From NCBI RefSeq assembly GCF_014267175.1, contig NZ_JACMTR010000002.1, positions 3,497,501 to 3,561,500 of the forward strand: 64,000 nucleotides of DNA, read 5' to 3'. This document shows positions 1 to 7,455 of this stretch, piece after piece; position 1 is the stretch's first letter, and each line of letters starts with the position of its first letter. Under the pieces are notes generated by a model. The model saw only the letters and a program-made list of their open reading frames with translations. It made no database searches and was not told the origin of the DNA. Origin of the DNA: Pseudonocardia sp. C8. Lineage in GTDB: Bacteria; Actinomycetota; Actinomycetes; Mycobacteriales; Pseudonocardiaceae. Both the position numbers and the translations under genes were made by a program.

Positions 1-477
1 GTGTTCGCCGGCCCGCTCGCCGACGACCTGCGGCTGGCCCGCCCGGACGCCGGGGACGACGAGCTGCGGGCGGCGCTGCGCACCGTCGGCGCCGAGGAAT
101 GGGTCGCCGCCCTGCCCGACGGGCTGGGCACGGTCGTCGGGCAGGGCGGGCACCCGCTGACCGTGGTGCAGTCCCAGCAGCTGGCGCTGGCCCGCCTCGT
201 CCTCGCCGATCCCGCGGTCGCCGTCCTCGACGAGGCGACGGCGGAGGCGGGCAGCGCCGGGGCCGCCGTCCTGGAACGCGCGGCCGACGCCGCGCTCGCC
301 GGGCGCACCGCGGTCGTCGTCGCGCACCGGCTCGGCCAGGTCACCGAGGCCGGCACGGTGCTCGTGCTCGACGGCGGGCGCCCGGTCGAGTCCGGGCCGC
401 CCCGGGAGCTGATGGCGGCCGGCGGGCGGTTCGCCCACCTGTGGCAGGCGTGGAGCGGGCTGCGCGGCGGGGCCTGA
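1..477 (+). CDS. ABC exporter, C-terminal ATP-binding part (5' end outside window)
   Basis: This is the last 158 residues of an ABC transporter nucleotide-binding domain; the gene starts before the window. The opening MFAGPLADDLR matches the segment after the Q-loop of exporter-type domains, where the preceding membrane half would lie upstream. Walker B reads VAVLDEATAE (residues about 72-81) and the H-loop is AHRLG (about 107-111). The signature motif is degenerate: LTVVQSQQLALARL stands where LSGGQ is expected, a variant I recall from some actinobacterial fused exporters. The substrate cannot be told from this fragment. It ends 15 bp from the convergent TetR gene. The family call is secure; the specific role is unknown. 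Confidence 0.85.
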   Translation: MFAGPLADDLRLARPDAGDDELRAALRTVGAEEWVAALPDGLGTVVGQGGHPLTVVQSQQLALARLVLADPAVAVLDEATAEAGSAGAAVLERAADAALAGRTAVVVAHRLGQVTEAGTVLVLDGGRPVESGPPRELMAAGGRFAHLWQAWSGLRGGA

Positions 478-492
478 TCCGGGCGCCGGCCC

Positions 493-1134
493 TCAGGCGC
501 CGGAGCACGCGAGCAGGACGCGGGCCAGGTCCTTCCACTGCTCGAGCATCGAGTCGTTCCGCGGGTCGCGCGGATCGAAGGTGTAGGTCATCGCCGCGCC
601 GCGCATCGAGGTCAGCAGCAGGTCGCGCAGCTGCCGGAACCGGGCCCGGGACGCGAGCTCCTCCCCGAACATCCGGGCCATCGAGCCGCGGATCGCGGCA
701 CCGAGGCGCCGCTCCTCCGGCCGCAGCGCGTCGGCGATCTCGCCGTTCACCCGGGCCGCCGTCCACAGCTCGATCGACGCCCAGAAGTGCGGCTCGGAGA
801 AGCTCTCCCAGAGCAGCTCGATGACCCGGTCCGCGCGCTCGAACACGTCCGCCGGCGGGTTCTGCTCCACCACCTGCCGGACCCGTCGCTCGGTGTCGGC
901 GACCCGCTTGACGGCCAGGTGCTGGGCGGCCGCCACCAGCAGCCGGTCCCGGGACGGGAAGTGGTGCAGCAGCCGTCCCCGGGACACCGCGGCCTCGGAC
1001 TGGATCGTGAGCGTGGTCGCGCGCGCGTAGCCGCCGTCGATCAGGCAGGTGACGGCGGCGTCCAGGATCCGGGCGCGGCTGTCCTCGGAGCGCTGCGCCC
1101 GGGTCCGGGAGACCGGGACTCGTTCGGTGCTCAT
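493..1134 (-). CDS. TetR/AcrR family transcriptional regulator
   Basis: A 213-residue TetR-type repressor. The N-terminal helix-turn-helix lies at about residues 15-62 (ILDAAVTCLIDGGYARATT, then AVSRGRLLHHFPSRDRLL), and the rest is a helical ligand-binding domain without recognisable ligand residues. It is the last gene of the minus-strand set thiolase, SDR, acyl-CoA dehydrogenase, TetR, separated from the dehydrogenase stop by 11 bp, so it is probably cotranscribed and acts as the local repressor of this acyl-CoA catabolic operon. The inverted repeat at 4347-4364 upstream of the thiolase is the obvious candidate operator. The effector is probably an acyl-CoA, by analogy with FadR/KstR-type TetR proteins (inference). 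Confidence 0.85.
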   Translation of the reverse strand: MSTERVPVSRTRAQRSEDSRARILDAAVTCLIDGGYARATTLTIQSEAAVSRGRLLHHFPSRDRLLVAAAQHLAVKRVADTERRVRQVVEQNPPADVFERADRVIELLWESFSEPHFWASIELWTAARVNGEIADALRPEERRLGAAIRGSMARMFGEELASRARFRQLRDLLLTSMRGAAMTYTFDPRDPRNDSMLEQWKDLARVLLACSGA

Positions 1135-1145
1135 GACCTCGCCGG

Positions 1146-2297
1146 TCAGAGCCCGAGTCCCCGACCGATGACCTCCTTCATGATCTCGGTCGTGCCACCG
1201 TAGATCCGGGTGATCCGGGCGTCGGCATAGGCCTTGGAGATCGGGTACTCGGTCATGTACCCGTAGCCGCCGTGAAGCTGCAGGCACCGGTCGACGACCT
1301 TGCCCTGCAGCTCGGTGCACCAGTACTTCGCCTTGGACGCGTCCACGGCGGTGAGCTCGCCCGCGTTGAGGGCGCGGACGCAGTCGTCGACGTAGTGCTC
1401 GGCGATGTCGATCTCGGTGTCCAGCTCGGCCAGCACGAACTTCGAGTTCTGGAACGACCCGATCGGGGCGCCGAACGCCTTGCGCTCCTTCACGTAGGCC
1501 AGGGTCTCGGTCAGCGCGGTCCGTGCCGCCGCCACGGCCGCGACCGCGATCGAGAGCCGTTCCTGGGGCAGCTTGGTGACCAGCTGGGTGAAGCCCTGCC
1601 CTTCCTCGGGCCCGAGCAGGTTCTCCACCGGCACCTTCACGTCGGTGAACGACAGCTCGGCCGTGTCCTGCGCGTGCTGGCCGAGCTTGTCCAGGTTGCG
1701 GCCGCGCTCGAAGCCGGGCATCCCGCGCTCGAGCACCAGAAGGCTCATGCCCTTGTGCTTCTGCGACGGGTCGGTCTTCACCGCGACGACGACCAGGTCG
1801 GCGTTGATGCCGTTGGTGATGAACGTCTTCGCCCCGTTGACGACGTAGTGGTCGCCGTCCCGGATCGCGGTCGTCGACATCGACGCCAGGTCCGAACCGA
1901 TGCCCGGCTCGGTCATCGCGATGGCGAGGACCTGCTCGCCGCGCACCGCGCCGGGCAGCCACCGCTGCTTCTGCTCCTCGGAGCAGAAGCTGAGCAGGTA
2001 GGGCATGACGATGTCGTTGTGCAGGGTCAGGCCCAGCCCGGACGCCGCCGCGCCGGACCGCATGAGCTCCTCGGCGATCACGGCGTTGAACCGGAAGTCC
2101 GGGACCCCGCCACCGCCGTAGGCCTCGGGCACGTCGATGCCCAGGAAGCCGTTCGCGCCGGCCGTGGTGAACAGCTCGCGCGACACGATGCCGTCGCGCT
2201 CCCACTGCGGCTCGTGCGGGACGATCTCCTTCTCGACGAAGGCCCGGAACGCGGCCCGGAAGTCCTCGTGGTCGGATTCGTAGAGCGTGCGCTTCAT
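1146..2297 (-). CDS. Acyl-CoA dehydrogenase
   Basis: A 383-residue flavoprotein of normal family length that oxidises acyl-CoA to the 2-enoyl-CoA using FAD, passing electrons to ETF. Visible motifs: the FAD/substrate segment [16 protein letters not shown] (about 128-143), the central WVVNGAK-type strand here [13 protein letters not shown], and the C-terminal [18 protein letters not shown] followed by [15 protein letters not shown], which carries the usual catalytic-base glutamate region. Its gene sits between the SDR (6 bp away) and the TetR gene, with a thiolase at the operon head. The set looks like beta-oxidation of a specific acyl chain, with the SDR as the 3-hydroxyacyl-CoA dehydrogenase. 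Chain-length preference is not readable. Confidence 0.92.
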   Translation of the reverse strand: MKRTLYESDHEDFRAAFRAFVEKEIVPHEPQWERDGIVSRELFTTAGANGFLGIDVPEAYGGGGVPDFRFNAVIAEELMRSGAAASGLGLTLHNDIVMPYLLSFCSEEQKQRWLPGAVRGEQVLAIAMTEPGIGSDLASMSTTAIRDGDHYVVNGAKTFITNGINADLVVVAVKTDPSQKHKGMSLLVLERGMPGFERGRNLDKLGQHAQDTAELSFTDVKVPVENLLGPEEGQGFTQLVTKLPQERLSIAVAAVAAARTALTETLAYVKERKAFGAPIGSFQNSKFVLAELDTEIDIAEHYVDDCVRALNAGELTAVDASKAKYWCTELQGKVVDRCLQLHGGYGYMTEYPISKAYADARITRIYGGTTEIMKEVIGRGLGL

Positions 2298-2303
2298 CGC
2301 CGG

Positions 2304-3065
2304 TTACCGCGGCTGCATCCGGATCGCGCCGTCCAGGCGGATCGTCTCGCCGTTGAGCATCGGGTTCTCCACGATGTGCGCGGCCAGCAACGCGTACTCG
2401 GCCGGCTGCCCCAGCCGGGACGGGTGCGGCACCTGCGTCCCGAGGGAGGCCTTGACGTCCTCGGGCAGCGCGCCCAGCAACGGGGTCTCGAACAGCCCCG
2501 GCGCGATCGTCACCACCCGGATGCCCAGGTCGGCCAGGTCGCGGGCGATCGGCAGGGTCATGCCGACGATGCCGCCCTTCGACGCCGAGTACGCGGCCTG
2601 CCCGATCTGCCCCTCGAACGCCGCCACCGACGCGGTGTTCACCACCACGCCCCGGTCGCCGTCGACCGGCTCGGCCTTCGCGATCCGCTCGGCAGCCAGC
2701 CGGATCACGTTGAACGTGCCGATCAGGTTGACGTTGACGACCTTGGTGAACCCCTCGAGCGGGAACGCGCCCTTCTTGCCGTAGGTCTTGGCGGCGTTGC
2801 CGATCCCGGCGCAGTTGACCGCGACCCGCAGGGTGCCGAGCTCCTCGGCGACGTCCAGCGCCGCACCCACCTGCTCGGAGCTGGTCACGTCCGCCGGCAC
2901 GAACCGCACCGCCTCGCCCAGCTTCTCGGCGACCGCCGCGCCCTGCGACGACGGCAGGTCGATGATCACGACCTTCGCGCCCTGCTCCACGAACTTCTCC
3001 GTGGTCGCCAGGCCGAGGCCGGATGCGCCGCCGGTGACGACGGCGACGGCTCCGTTGATGTCCAT
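2304..3065 (-). CDS. SDR family dehydrogenase, probable 3-hydroxyacyl-CoA dehydrogenase (HSD17B10-like)
   Basis: A 253-residue short-chain dehydrogenase. It shows the NAD-binding TGGASGLG motif (residues 11-18), the NCAG-type NCAGIGNA motif near 88, catalytic Ser in [10 protein letters not shown], and YSASKGG with catalytic Tyr and Lys. The sequence style ([28 protein letters not shown] split across these motifs, then [21 protein letters not shown]) is that of type-2 3-hydroxyacyl-CoA dehydrogenases. ATG at 3065 was preferred over longer starts because homology begins there and a GAGAGGA Shine-Dalgarno lies just upstream. It follows the thiolase by 50 bp and precedes the acyl-CoA dehydrogenase, supporting a beta-oxidation role. 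Confidence 0.9.
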   Translation of the reverse strand: MDINGAVAVVTGGASGLGLATTEKFVEQGAKVVIIDLPSSQGAAVAEKLGEAVRFVPADVTSSEQVGAALDVAEELGTLRVAVNCAGIGNAAKTYGKKGAFPLEGFTKVVNVNLIGTFNVIRLAAERIAKAEPVDGDRGVVVNTASVAAFEGQIGQAAYSASKGGIVGMTLPIARDLADLGIRVVTIAPGLFETPLLGALPEDVKASLGTQVPHPSRLGQPAEYALLAAHIVENPMLNGETIRLDGAIRMQPR

Positions 3066-3115
3066 TCGGGTGTCCTCTCGGGGTGGTGTCGTGAGTGGGA
3101 ACGAGGGCCGGGACC

Positions 3116-4273
3116 CTACTTCCCGCCCACGAGCTCCAGGATGGTCGCGTTGGCCTGACCGCCGCCCTCGCACATGGTCTGCAGGCCGTACCGTATGCCC
3201 TGGTCACGCATGTGGTGCACGAGCGTCGTCATGATCCGGGCGCCGGACGCGCCCAGCGGGTGCCCGAGCGCGATCGCGCCGCCGTTCGGGTTCATCCGCC
3301 CGGCCACGGCCGCGTCCCCACCGGCGATGTCGGCCAGCCACGCCAGCGGCACCGGCGCGAACGCCTCGTTGACCTCGAACACCCCGATGTCGGCCACCGA
3401 CAGCCCGGACCGGCGCAGCGCCTTCTCGGTGGCCGGGATCGGCGCGCTCAGCATCATCACCGGGTCGGCACCGGCCAGCACCGCGGTGTGCACCCGCGCG
3501 ATCGGGGTCAGGCCGAGCTCGCGCGCCTTCTCGCTCGTGGTCATCAGCAGCGCCGCCGCGCCGTCGGAGATCTGCGAGGAGTTCCCGGCATGGATGACCC
3601 CGCCCTGGTCTGCGTCCTTGAACACCGTCTTGAGCTGGGCCAGCGCCTCCAGGGTGCCGCCGCGGCGCACGCCCTCGTCGGCGGTCACGCCGGCGACCGG
3701 GGCGAGCTGGGCGTCGAACCGGCCGCCGTCCTGCGCGGCCGCCGCACGGTCGTGCGATGCCAGCGCGAACTGGTCCAGCTCGGTGCGGGAGAACCCCCAC
3801 TTCTCCGACATCATCTCGGCGCCGACGCCCTGGTTCGGCGAGACGCCGTAGCGGGCGTGGAAGTCCGCGCCCAGCGGGTCCTGGTCCCCGCGCGAGGAAC
3901 CCATCGGCACCCGGGTCATCGACTCGACCCCGCCGGCGACGACGACGTCGTAGTGTCCCGCGACCAGCCCGGCGGCCGCGAAGTGCACCGACTGCTGGCT
4001 CGACCCGCACTGGCGGTCGACCGTCACGCCGGTCACCGACTCGGGGAAGCCGGCGGCGAGCGCGGCGGTGCGGCCGATGTCGAAGGTCTGCTCCCCGCTC
4101 TGGGACACGCAGCCCCAGACGACGTCCTCGATCTCGGCGGGGTCGATCCCGGACCGCTCGGCCAGGCTCCGCAGCACGTGGGCGGAGAGGTCGGCCGGGT
4201 GCACCCCTGCCAGCCCGCCCTTGCGCTTGCCGACCGGTGTGCGCACGGCCTCGACGATGACGGCGTCTCGCAC
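3116..4273 (-). CDS. Acetyl-CoA acyltransferase (thiolase)
   Basis: A 385-residue thiolase that cleaves 3-ketoacyl-CoA to acyl-CoA and acetyl-CoA. The nucleophilic cysteine is in [10 protein letters not shown] (about residue 87), the catalytic His in [11 protein letters not shown], and the second Cys in [10 protein letters not shown] near the C terminus. The start is GTG at 4273 ([13 protein letters not shown]), because the conserved thiolase N terminus begins there; the open frame runs far upstream through the repeat region without coding character. It is the first gene of the beta-oxidation operon, and its promoter region carries the inverted repeat ACAGTCA-N4-TGACTGT. Confidence 0.92.
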   Translation of the reverse strand: MRDAVIVEAVRTPVGKRKGGLAGVHPADLSAHVLRSLAERSGIDPAEIEDVVWGCVSQSGEQTFDIGRTAALAAGFPESVTGVTVDRQCGSSQQSVHFAAAGLVAGHYDVVVAGGVESMTRVPMGSSRGDQDPLGADFHARYGVSPNQGVGAEMMSEKWGFSRTELDQFALASHDRAAAAQDGGRFDAQLAPVAGVTADEGVRRGGTLEALAQLKTVFKDADQGGVIHAGNSSQISDGAAALLMTTSEKARELGLTPIARVHTAVLAGADPVMMLSAPIPATEKALRRSGLSVADIGVFEVNEAFAPVPLAWLADIAGGDAAVAGRMNPNGGAIALGHPLGASGARIMTTLVHHMRDQGIRYGLQTMCEGGGQANATILELVGGK

Positions 4274-4346
4274 GTCCCACGCTCCTTCGCGACGGGTTGG
4301 TTTCGGCGCTCGGCGGCGCCGTCGACGAGCACGACGGTAACAGAGA

Positions 4347-4364
4347 ACAGTCAGGGTTGACTGT
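4347..4364. promoter_or_regulatory. Inverted repeat ACAGTCA-GGGT-TGACTGT, candidate TetR operator
   Basis: Seven-bp perfect arms with a 4-bp spacer lie 74 bp upstream of the thiolase GTG, within one of the least GC-rich stretches nearby. Size and symmetry fit a TetR-family site. The TetR gene at the end of the same operon is the natural binder (inference). Confidence 0.55.
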
Positions 4365-4582
4365 CTGTGGTTCGTGCGACGCGGCTCACTTCCGAGACGA
4401 GCGGATCGCCGCCGCCCTCGCACCCCGCGACGGTGGCCCGGCACCCCGAACCGGCGGCGTACCGGCTCCACCCTGGTGCACCCGGTACGCCGAGGGTGCG
4501 ATGTCGCCGCCGTCCGCCCCGGTGAGCGATCAAGCCGCTTACCTCGGGACCGCCGGCCGGTCCGCGCCGAGGGCACGTCCGT

Positions 4583-4889
4583 GCTGATCGACTCGACGGC
4601 GGCGGTCGACCTGCACGCTCCCGCCCCGCCGAAGGCACGATCGCGCTGATCGACTCGGCGGGGACGGGTCGACCCGCACATTCCCGCCCCGCCGAGGACA
4701 CGATCGCGCTGATCGACTCGGTGGGCGCGGTCGAGCTGCACATTTCCGCCGCAGTTTGGGCACGATCGTGCTGATCGACTCGGCGGCGGCAGTCGAGCAG
4801 CACGCTCCCGCCCCGCCGACAGCACCTTCGCGCTGATCGACTCGGCGGGGGCAGTCGACCTGCACGCTCCCGCCCCGCCGACGGCACCG
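4583..4889. repeat. Tandem repeat, five units of 62-63 bp
   Basis: Units start at about 4583, 4645, 4708, 4770 and 4832, each opening with GCTGATCGACTCG and ending near CCCGCCCCGCCGAnGGCAC. A diverged half-unit precedes the first. Similarity extends over the whole unit, with the middle copy most diverged, so there are no unique spacers as in CRISPR. The period is not a multiple of three, so it is not a coding repeat. A lone GCTGATCGAGCCGGCG at 36669 resembles the unit head, suggesting a dispersed intergenic family in this genome. Confidence 0.85.
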
Positions 4890-4975
4890 CGTTCCGCGGA
4901 ACGCGCGGCGTCGATACGCAGAGGATCACCGGATCGACGGTCGGCGGCCCGGCTGCCCCACCCGGCACGGCGTCC

Positions 4976-4981
4976 TACGAT
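4976..4981 (+). promoter_or_regulatory. -10 box TACGAT for a leaderless start
   Basis: TACGAT ends 6 nt before the ATG at 4988. This is the spacing at which the transcription start would coincide with the start codon, as in actinobacterial leaderless genes. No Shine-Dalgarno precedes the ATG. Confidence 0.5.
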
Positions 4982-4987
4982 CGCGGA

Positions 4988-6031
4988 ATGGCCTCCCCGC
5001 TCGTCGCGACGCTCGCCGAGGCCGCGGGGACCGCGCCGTACTGGCCGGTGCGGGTCCGCGCGGCGGGCGATCCACCGGGGACGACCCTCGCCGGGTTCGC
5101 CGCCGAGGAGACGATGTCGCCGGCGCTGGACGCACTGGACGCCGAGCTCGACGGCAGCCGGGCGCTGGCCGGGCAGACGCTGGTTGCCCGGCTCGCCGGG
5201 CCGGCCGTGGGCGCCACGGCGGAGCTGCTGTTCCGCACCGCACGGGTCCCGCTGCCGGACCCGTCGACGATGGCGTTCGTGCGCGCCACCGCGGACTCCG
5301 GTACGACACCGCGGCTGCTGCTGGACCCGGCCACCCCGCTGCTCGTGCTCGACGGGGACCCGCTCGCCGGGGAACCCGGCACCGAGCGCGTCCCGGACCG
5401 CGACCGGCTCCGCGCCGCGCTGCTCGACTGGGCGCATGACGCTTTCGCCCCGGTCGTCGAGACGGCCTCTCGACTGTCCCGGCGCGGCCGCCGGGCGCTG
5501 TGGCAGACGGTCGCCGACCGGCTCGGCAACGGGTTCCTGCTGGCCGGCCGGGCCGGCGGGGACCTCCCCGCCGCCCGGGCCGAGTTCGAGTCCACGCTGG
5601 CCGGCGCCGCCGTGCGGTCGCTTCGCGTGCGGCCGGACTGGGTCGAGGTGCCGAACGGCGGCACCGTCGAGCTGTTCCGCAGGCGGTCGGTGTGCTGCCT
5701 CTACTACACCTCGCGGGTGCACGGCGAGCAGTACTGCGCGACCTGCCCGCTGCTGCCGCGCGAGGAGACGCTGGCCCGGCTGCGGGACACCGTCGCCCAG
5801 CAGGACGACGGCGCCCCGCACGCCGGGAGTGGTCAGCCGCGGGCCGGTGCCCCCGCCGTCGCGCCGGCGCCGTCGTCGGCCGCTGAGAGCGCCGAGGGCG
5901 CGCCGCCTCCGGCCGCCGCCCCCGGACCGCTCCCGGCCACCGTCGTGACACCGCCCTCGTCGGGGGTCTCGGCGTCCTCCCGGTCGAGGAGGCCCTCCTG
6001 CCCGGCCACGAGGACCGGCACGGTGACCTGA
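4988..6031 (+). CDS. FhuF-like (2Fe-2S)-binding protein
   Basis: A 347-residue open frame. The C-terminal part of its conserved region reads SVCCLYYTSRVHGEQYCATC (about residues 236-255), a CC-x12-CxxC pattern that is the [2Fe-2S] ligand set of FhuF-type ferric-siderophore reductases. The preceding 230 residues have the loose helical, low-conservation character of that family. In FhuF proteins this domain reduces ferric iron released from siderophores in the cytoplasm. The last 65 residues or so are Ala/Pro/Ser-rich and lie antisense to the end of the DAACS symporter gene, a 199-bp convergent overlap. No stop occurs in this frame before 6031, so the tail may be real or the recorded stop may reflect a lost terminator. 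No siderophore genes are adjacent. Confidence 0.75.
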   Translation: MASPLVATLAEAAGTAPYWPVRVRAAGDPPGTTLAGFAAEETMSPALDALDAELDGSRALAGQTLVARLAGPAVGATAELLFRTARVPLPDPSTMAFVRATADSGTTPRLLLDPATPLLVLDGDPLAGEPGTERVPDRDRLRAALLDWAHDAFAPVVETASRLSRRGRRALWQTVADRLGNGFLLAGRAGGDLPAARAEFESTLAGAAVRSLRVRPDWVEVPNGGTVELFRRRSVCCLYYTSRVHGEQYCATCPLLPREETLARLRDTVAQQDDGAPHAGSGQPRAGAPAVAPAPSSAAESAEGAPPPAAAPGPLPATVVTPPSSGVSASSRSRRPSCPATRTGTVT

Positions 6032-7248
6032 CCGGCCACGTTGGTCGCGGTCCGCATCATGTCCAGGATCGGGTCGATGCCGATGACGACCGCGATGCCC
6101 GCGGCGATGACCTCCGGCGGCATGCCGACCGCGGCCAGGGTCAGCGTGAGCATCGTGAACCAGCCGGTGGTCCCGGCGGTGGCCAGCGCGCCGAACACGG
6201 CGACCGCGACGATGACCAGGTACTGCCAGGCCGCCAGCGGGTAGCCGGCCACGTGCGCGATGAAGATCGTCGCCAGGGCCGGGTAGACGGCGGCGCAGCC
6301 GTCCATCTTGGTCGTGCTGCCCAGCGGGACGGCGAAGCCGGCGTAGTTCCGCTCCACGCCGAGATCGATGGCGGCCTGCCGGGTCAGCGGCAGCGACGCA
6401 CCCGACGACCGGGACACGAACGCGAACTGCAGGAGCGGCCAGGTCACCGCGAAGAACCGGCGCGGGCCGATCCCCGCGACGGCCTTCAGCAGCACCGGGT
6501 ACACGACGAACAGCACGAGCGCGCATCCGAGGTAGACGGCCGCGATGAACCCGAACAGCGAGCTCACCACGCCGCTGCCGTAGGTGGCGAAGGCGTTGCC
6601 GATCAGGCCGATCACGCCGACCGGGGCGAGCACCACGACCCACCGGACGATCGTCAGGACGATCTCGAAGGCCGACCGGGAGAACGCCACGAACGGGTCG
6701 GCCTTGTCCTTCAGCGCGTAGGCGGCGGCCCCGACGAGCAGCGCGGACACGACGACCTGCAGCACCTCGTTGCCGGCGAACGCGGCGACCGGGTTGTCCG
6801 GCACGAGGCCGGTCAGCAGGGACTGCCACGAGCCGGGCGTCTTCTCGCCCACCTGCCGGACGGCGTCCGGGTCGGCGGTCAGCGTGACGCCCTCGCCCGG
6901 GCGACCGATCAGGCCGATCGCGAGACCGATGAGGACGGCGATCAGCGACGTCCCGGCGAACCACGCGACGGTGCGGCCGCCGAGCCGGGCCGCGGCCCGC
7001 CCGCCGCCGAGGTCGCGCAGGCTGACGATGCCGATCACGATCGCCAGGAAGACCAGCGGGACGACGGTGAACTGCAGCAGCCCGGTGAACAGGCTGCCGA
7101 TGGTGTCCAGTGTGGAGGCCAACCAGCCCGCGCCGGTGACCCGGGCGGTCAGCCCGAGCAGCGCGCCGAGGACGAGGCCGGCGAGGGTGAGGACGGCGAA
7201 CACGCGGGGCCTGCGCCAGGCGCGGGCCGCACGAACGGCGAGTGACAC
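5833..7248 (-). CDS. Dicarboxylate/amino acid:cation symporter (DAACS family), possible cystine uptake
   Basis: A 471-residue membrane protein of the GltP/DctA/TcyP family. Multiple hydrophobic spans begin at residue 16, the serine-rich re-entrant loop appears as SRSSGASLPLT (about 257-267), and the motif GSTTKMDGCAAVYPAL is in the second hairpin/TM7 region. The family takes up C4-dicarboxylates, acidic amino acids or cystine with Na+ or H+. The start is GTG at 7248. The C-terminal 60 residues are Gly/Ala-rich and overlap the FhuF-like gene. Directly upstream is a short translated leader with the DLCR and late-Cys features of actinobacterial sulfur-control peptides. From that context I infer a cystine/cysteine-linked substrate (TcyP-like); the membrane domain alone does not prove it. 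Confidence 0.88.
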   Translation of the reverse strand: MSLAVRAARAWRRPRVFAVLTLAGLVLGALLGLTARVTGAGWLASTLDTIGSLFTGLLQFTVVPLVFLAIVIGIVSLRDLGGGRAAARLGGRTVAWFAGTSLIAVLIGLAIGLIGRPGEGVTLTADPDAVRQVGEKTPGSWQSLLTGLVPDNPVAAFAGNEVLQVVVSALLVGAAAYALKDKADPFVAFSRSAFEIVLTIVRWVVVLAPVGVIGLIGNAFATYGSGVVSSLFGFIAAVYLGCALVLFVVYPVLLKAVAGIGPRRFFAVTWPLLQFAFVSRSSGASLPLTRQAAIDLGVERNYAGFAVPLGSTTKMDGCAAVYPALATIFIAHVAGYPLAAWQYLVIVAVAVFGALATAGTTGWFTMLTLTLAAVGMPPEVIAAGIAVVIGIDPILDMMRTATNVAGQVTVPVLVAGQEGLLDREDAETPDEGGVTTVAGSGPGAAAGGGAPSALSAADDGAGATAGAPARG

Positions 7249-7288
7249 GGAGGATCCTTCTTCGACGGTGCGGGACGGGGCCGGGGTC

Positions 7289-7351
7289 TCAGCCCGGACA
7301 GCCCGTGGTCATCCGCCGGCACAGGTCGATCACCCGCCGCCGCACGAGCAT
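7289..7351 (-). CDS. Cysteine-type leader peptide (uORF), 20 aa
   Basis: The peptide is MLVRRRVIDLCRRMTTGCPG, read from ATG 7351 to TGA 7289. A GGAGG Shine-Dalgarno lies 9 nt upstream of the ATG, so translation is plausible. The RRR-x-IDLCR core and the late Cys match the short 'putative leader peptide' family (LTRRxHVDLCR-type) found ahead of sulfur-assimilation and cysteine-uptake genes in actinobacteria, where slow translation of Cys codons when cysteine is short raises expression of the next gene. The DAACS symporter starts 40 bp downstream. This is too short for routine gene finding, and its role here is inferred from the pattern. Confidence 0.7.
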   Translation of the reverse strand: MLVRRRVIDLCRRMTTGCPG

Positions 7352-7393
7352 CGTCTCGTTCCTCCGCACGTACCGGGGCAACGCCGGCGTGAT

Positions 7394-7429
7394 CCACCGT
7401 CTTCCCGGGACGGCCCGGGAAGACGGTGG
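7394..7429. terminator. Hairpin with perfect 16-bp arms after the MFS gene
   Basis: Arms CCACCGTCTTCCCGGG (7394-7409) and its exact complement (7414-7429) are separated by ACGG. The structure lies just past the MFS stop on the minus strand and upstream of the leader peptide. It should end the M20/MFS transcript and insulate the symporter unit. Confidence 0.75.
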
Positions 7430-7455
7430 TGTGCGTCATGCCGCGGCGGGTGCGC

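Larger units (their letters stand above)
4274..4975. other. Non-coding interval of about 700 bp (thiolase promoter plus tandem repeats)
   Basis: No gene is supported here. The open frames crossing this interval have no start with a Shine-Dalgarno, no domain similarity, and a sequence dictated by the repeats. It holds the thiolase promoter and operator at its left end, a unique high-GC stretch (about 4370-4560), then the 62-bp tandem array, and finally a leaderless-type promoter for the FhuF-like gene. Confidence 0.7.

Noticed and set aside
493-3207. A single 904-residue minus-strand open frame
   Set aside because: Only its last 213 residues (the TetR) are real. The rest is the off-frame reading of the acyl-CoA dehydrogenase and SDR genes, with Arg/Gly/Ala-rich text and no domains.
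4583-4889. CRISPR array at the 62-bp repeats
   Set aside because: Similarity covers the complete unit, there are no unique spacers, and no cas genes are present.
4351-4968. A 205-residue minus-strand protein over the tandem repeats
   Set aside because: The repeat period is not a multiple of three, so its apparent protein repeats shift frame. There is no ribosome binding site and no similarity.
4274-6964. Upstream extension of the thiolase frame through the repeats and antisense to the FhuF-like gene
   Set aside because: The thiolase family N terminus begins at GTG 4273. The extension is repeat-driven and antisense text.
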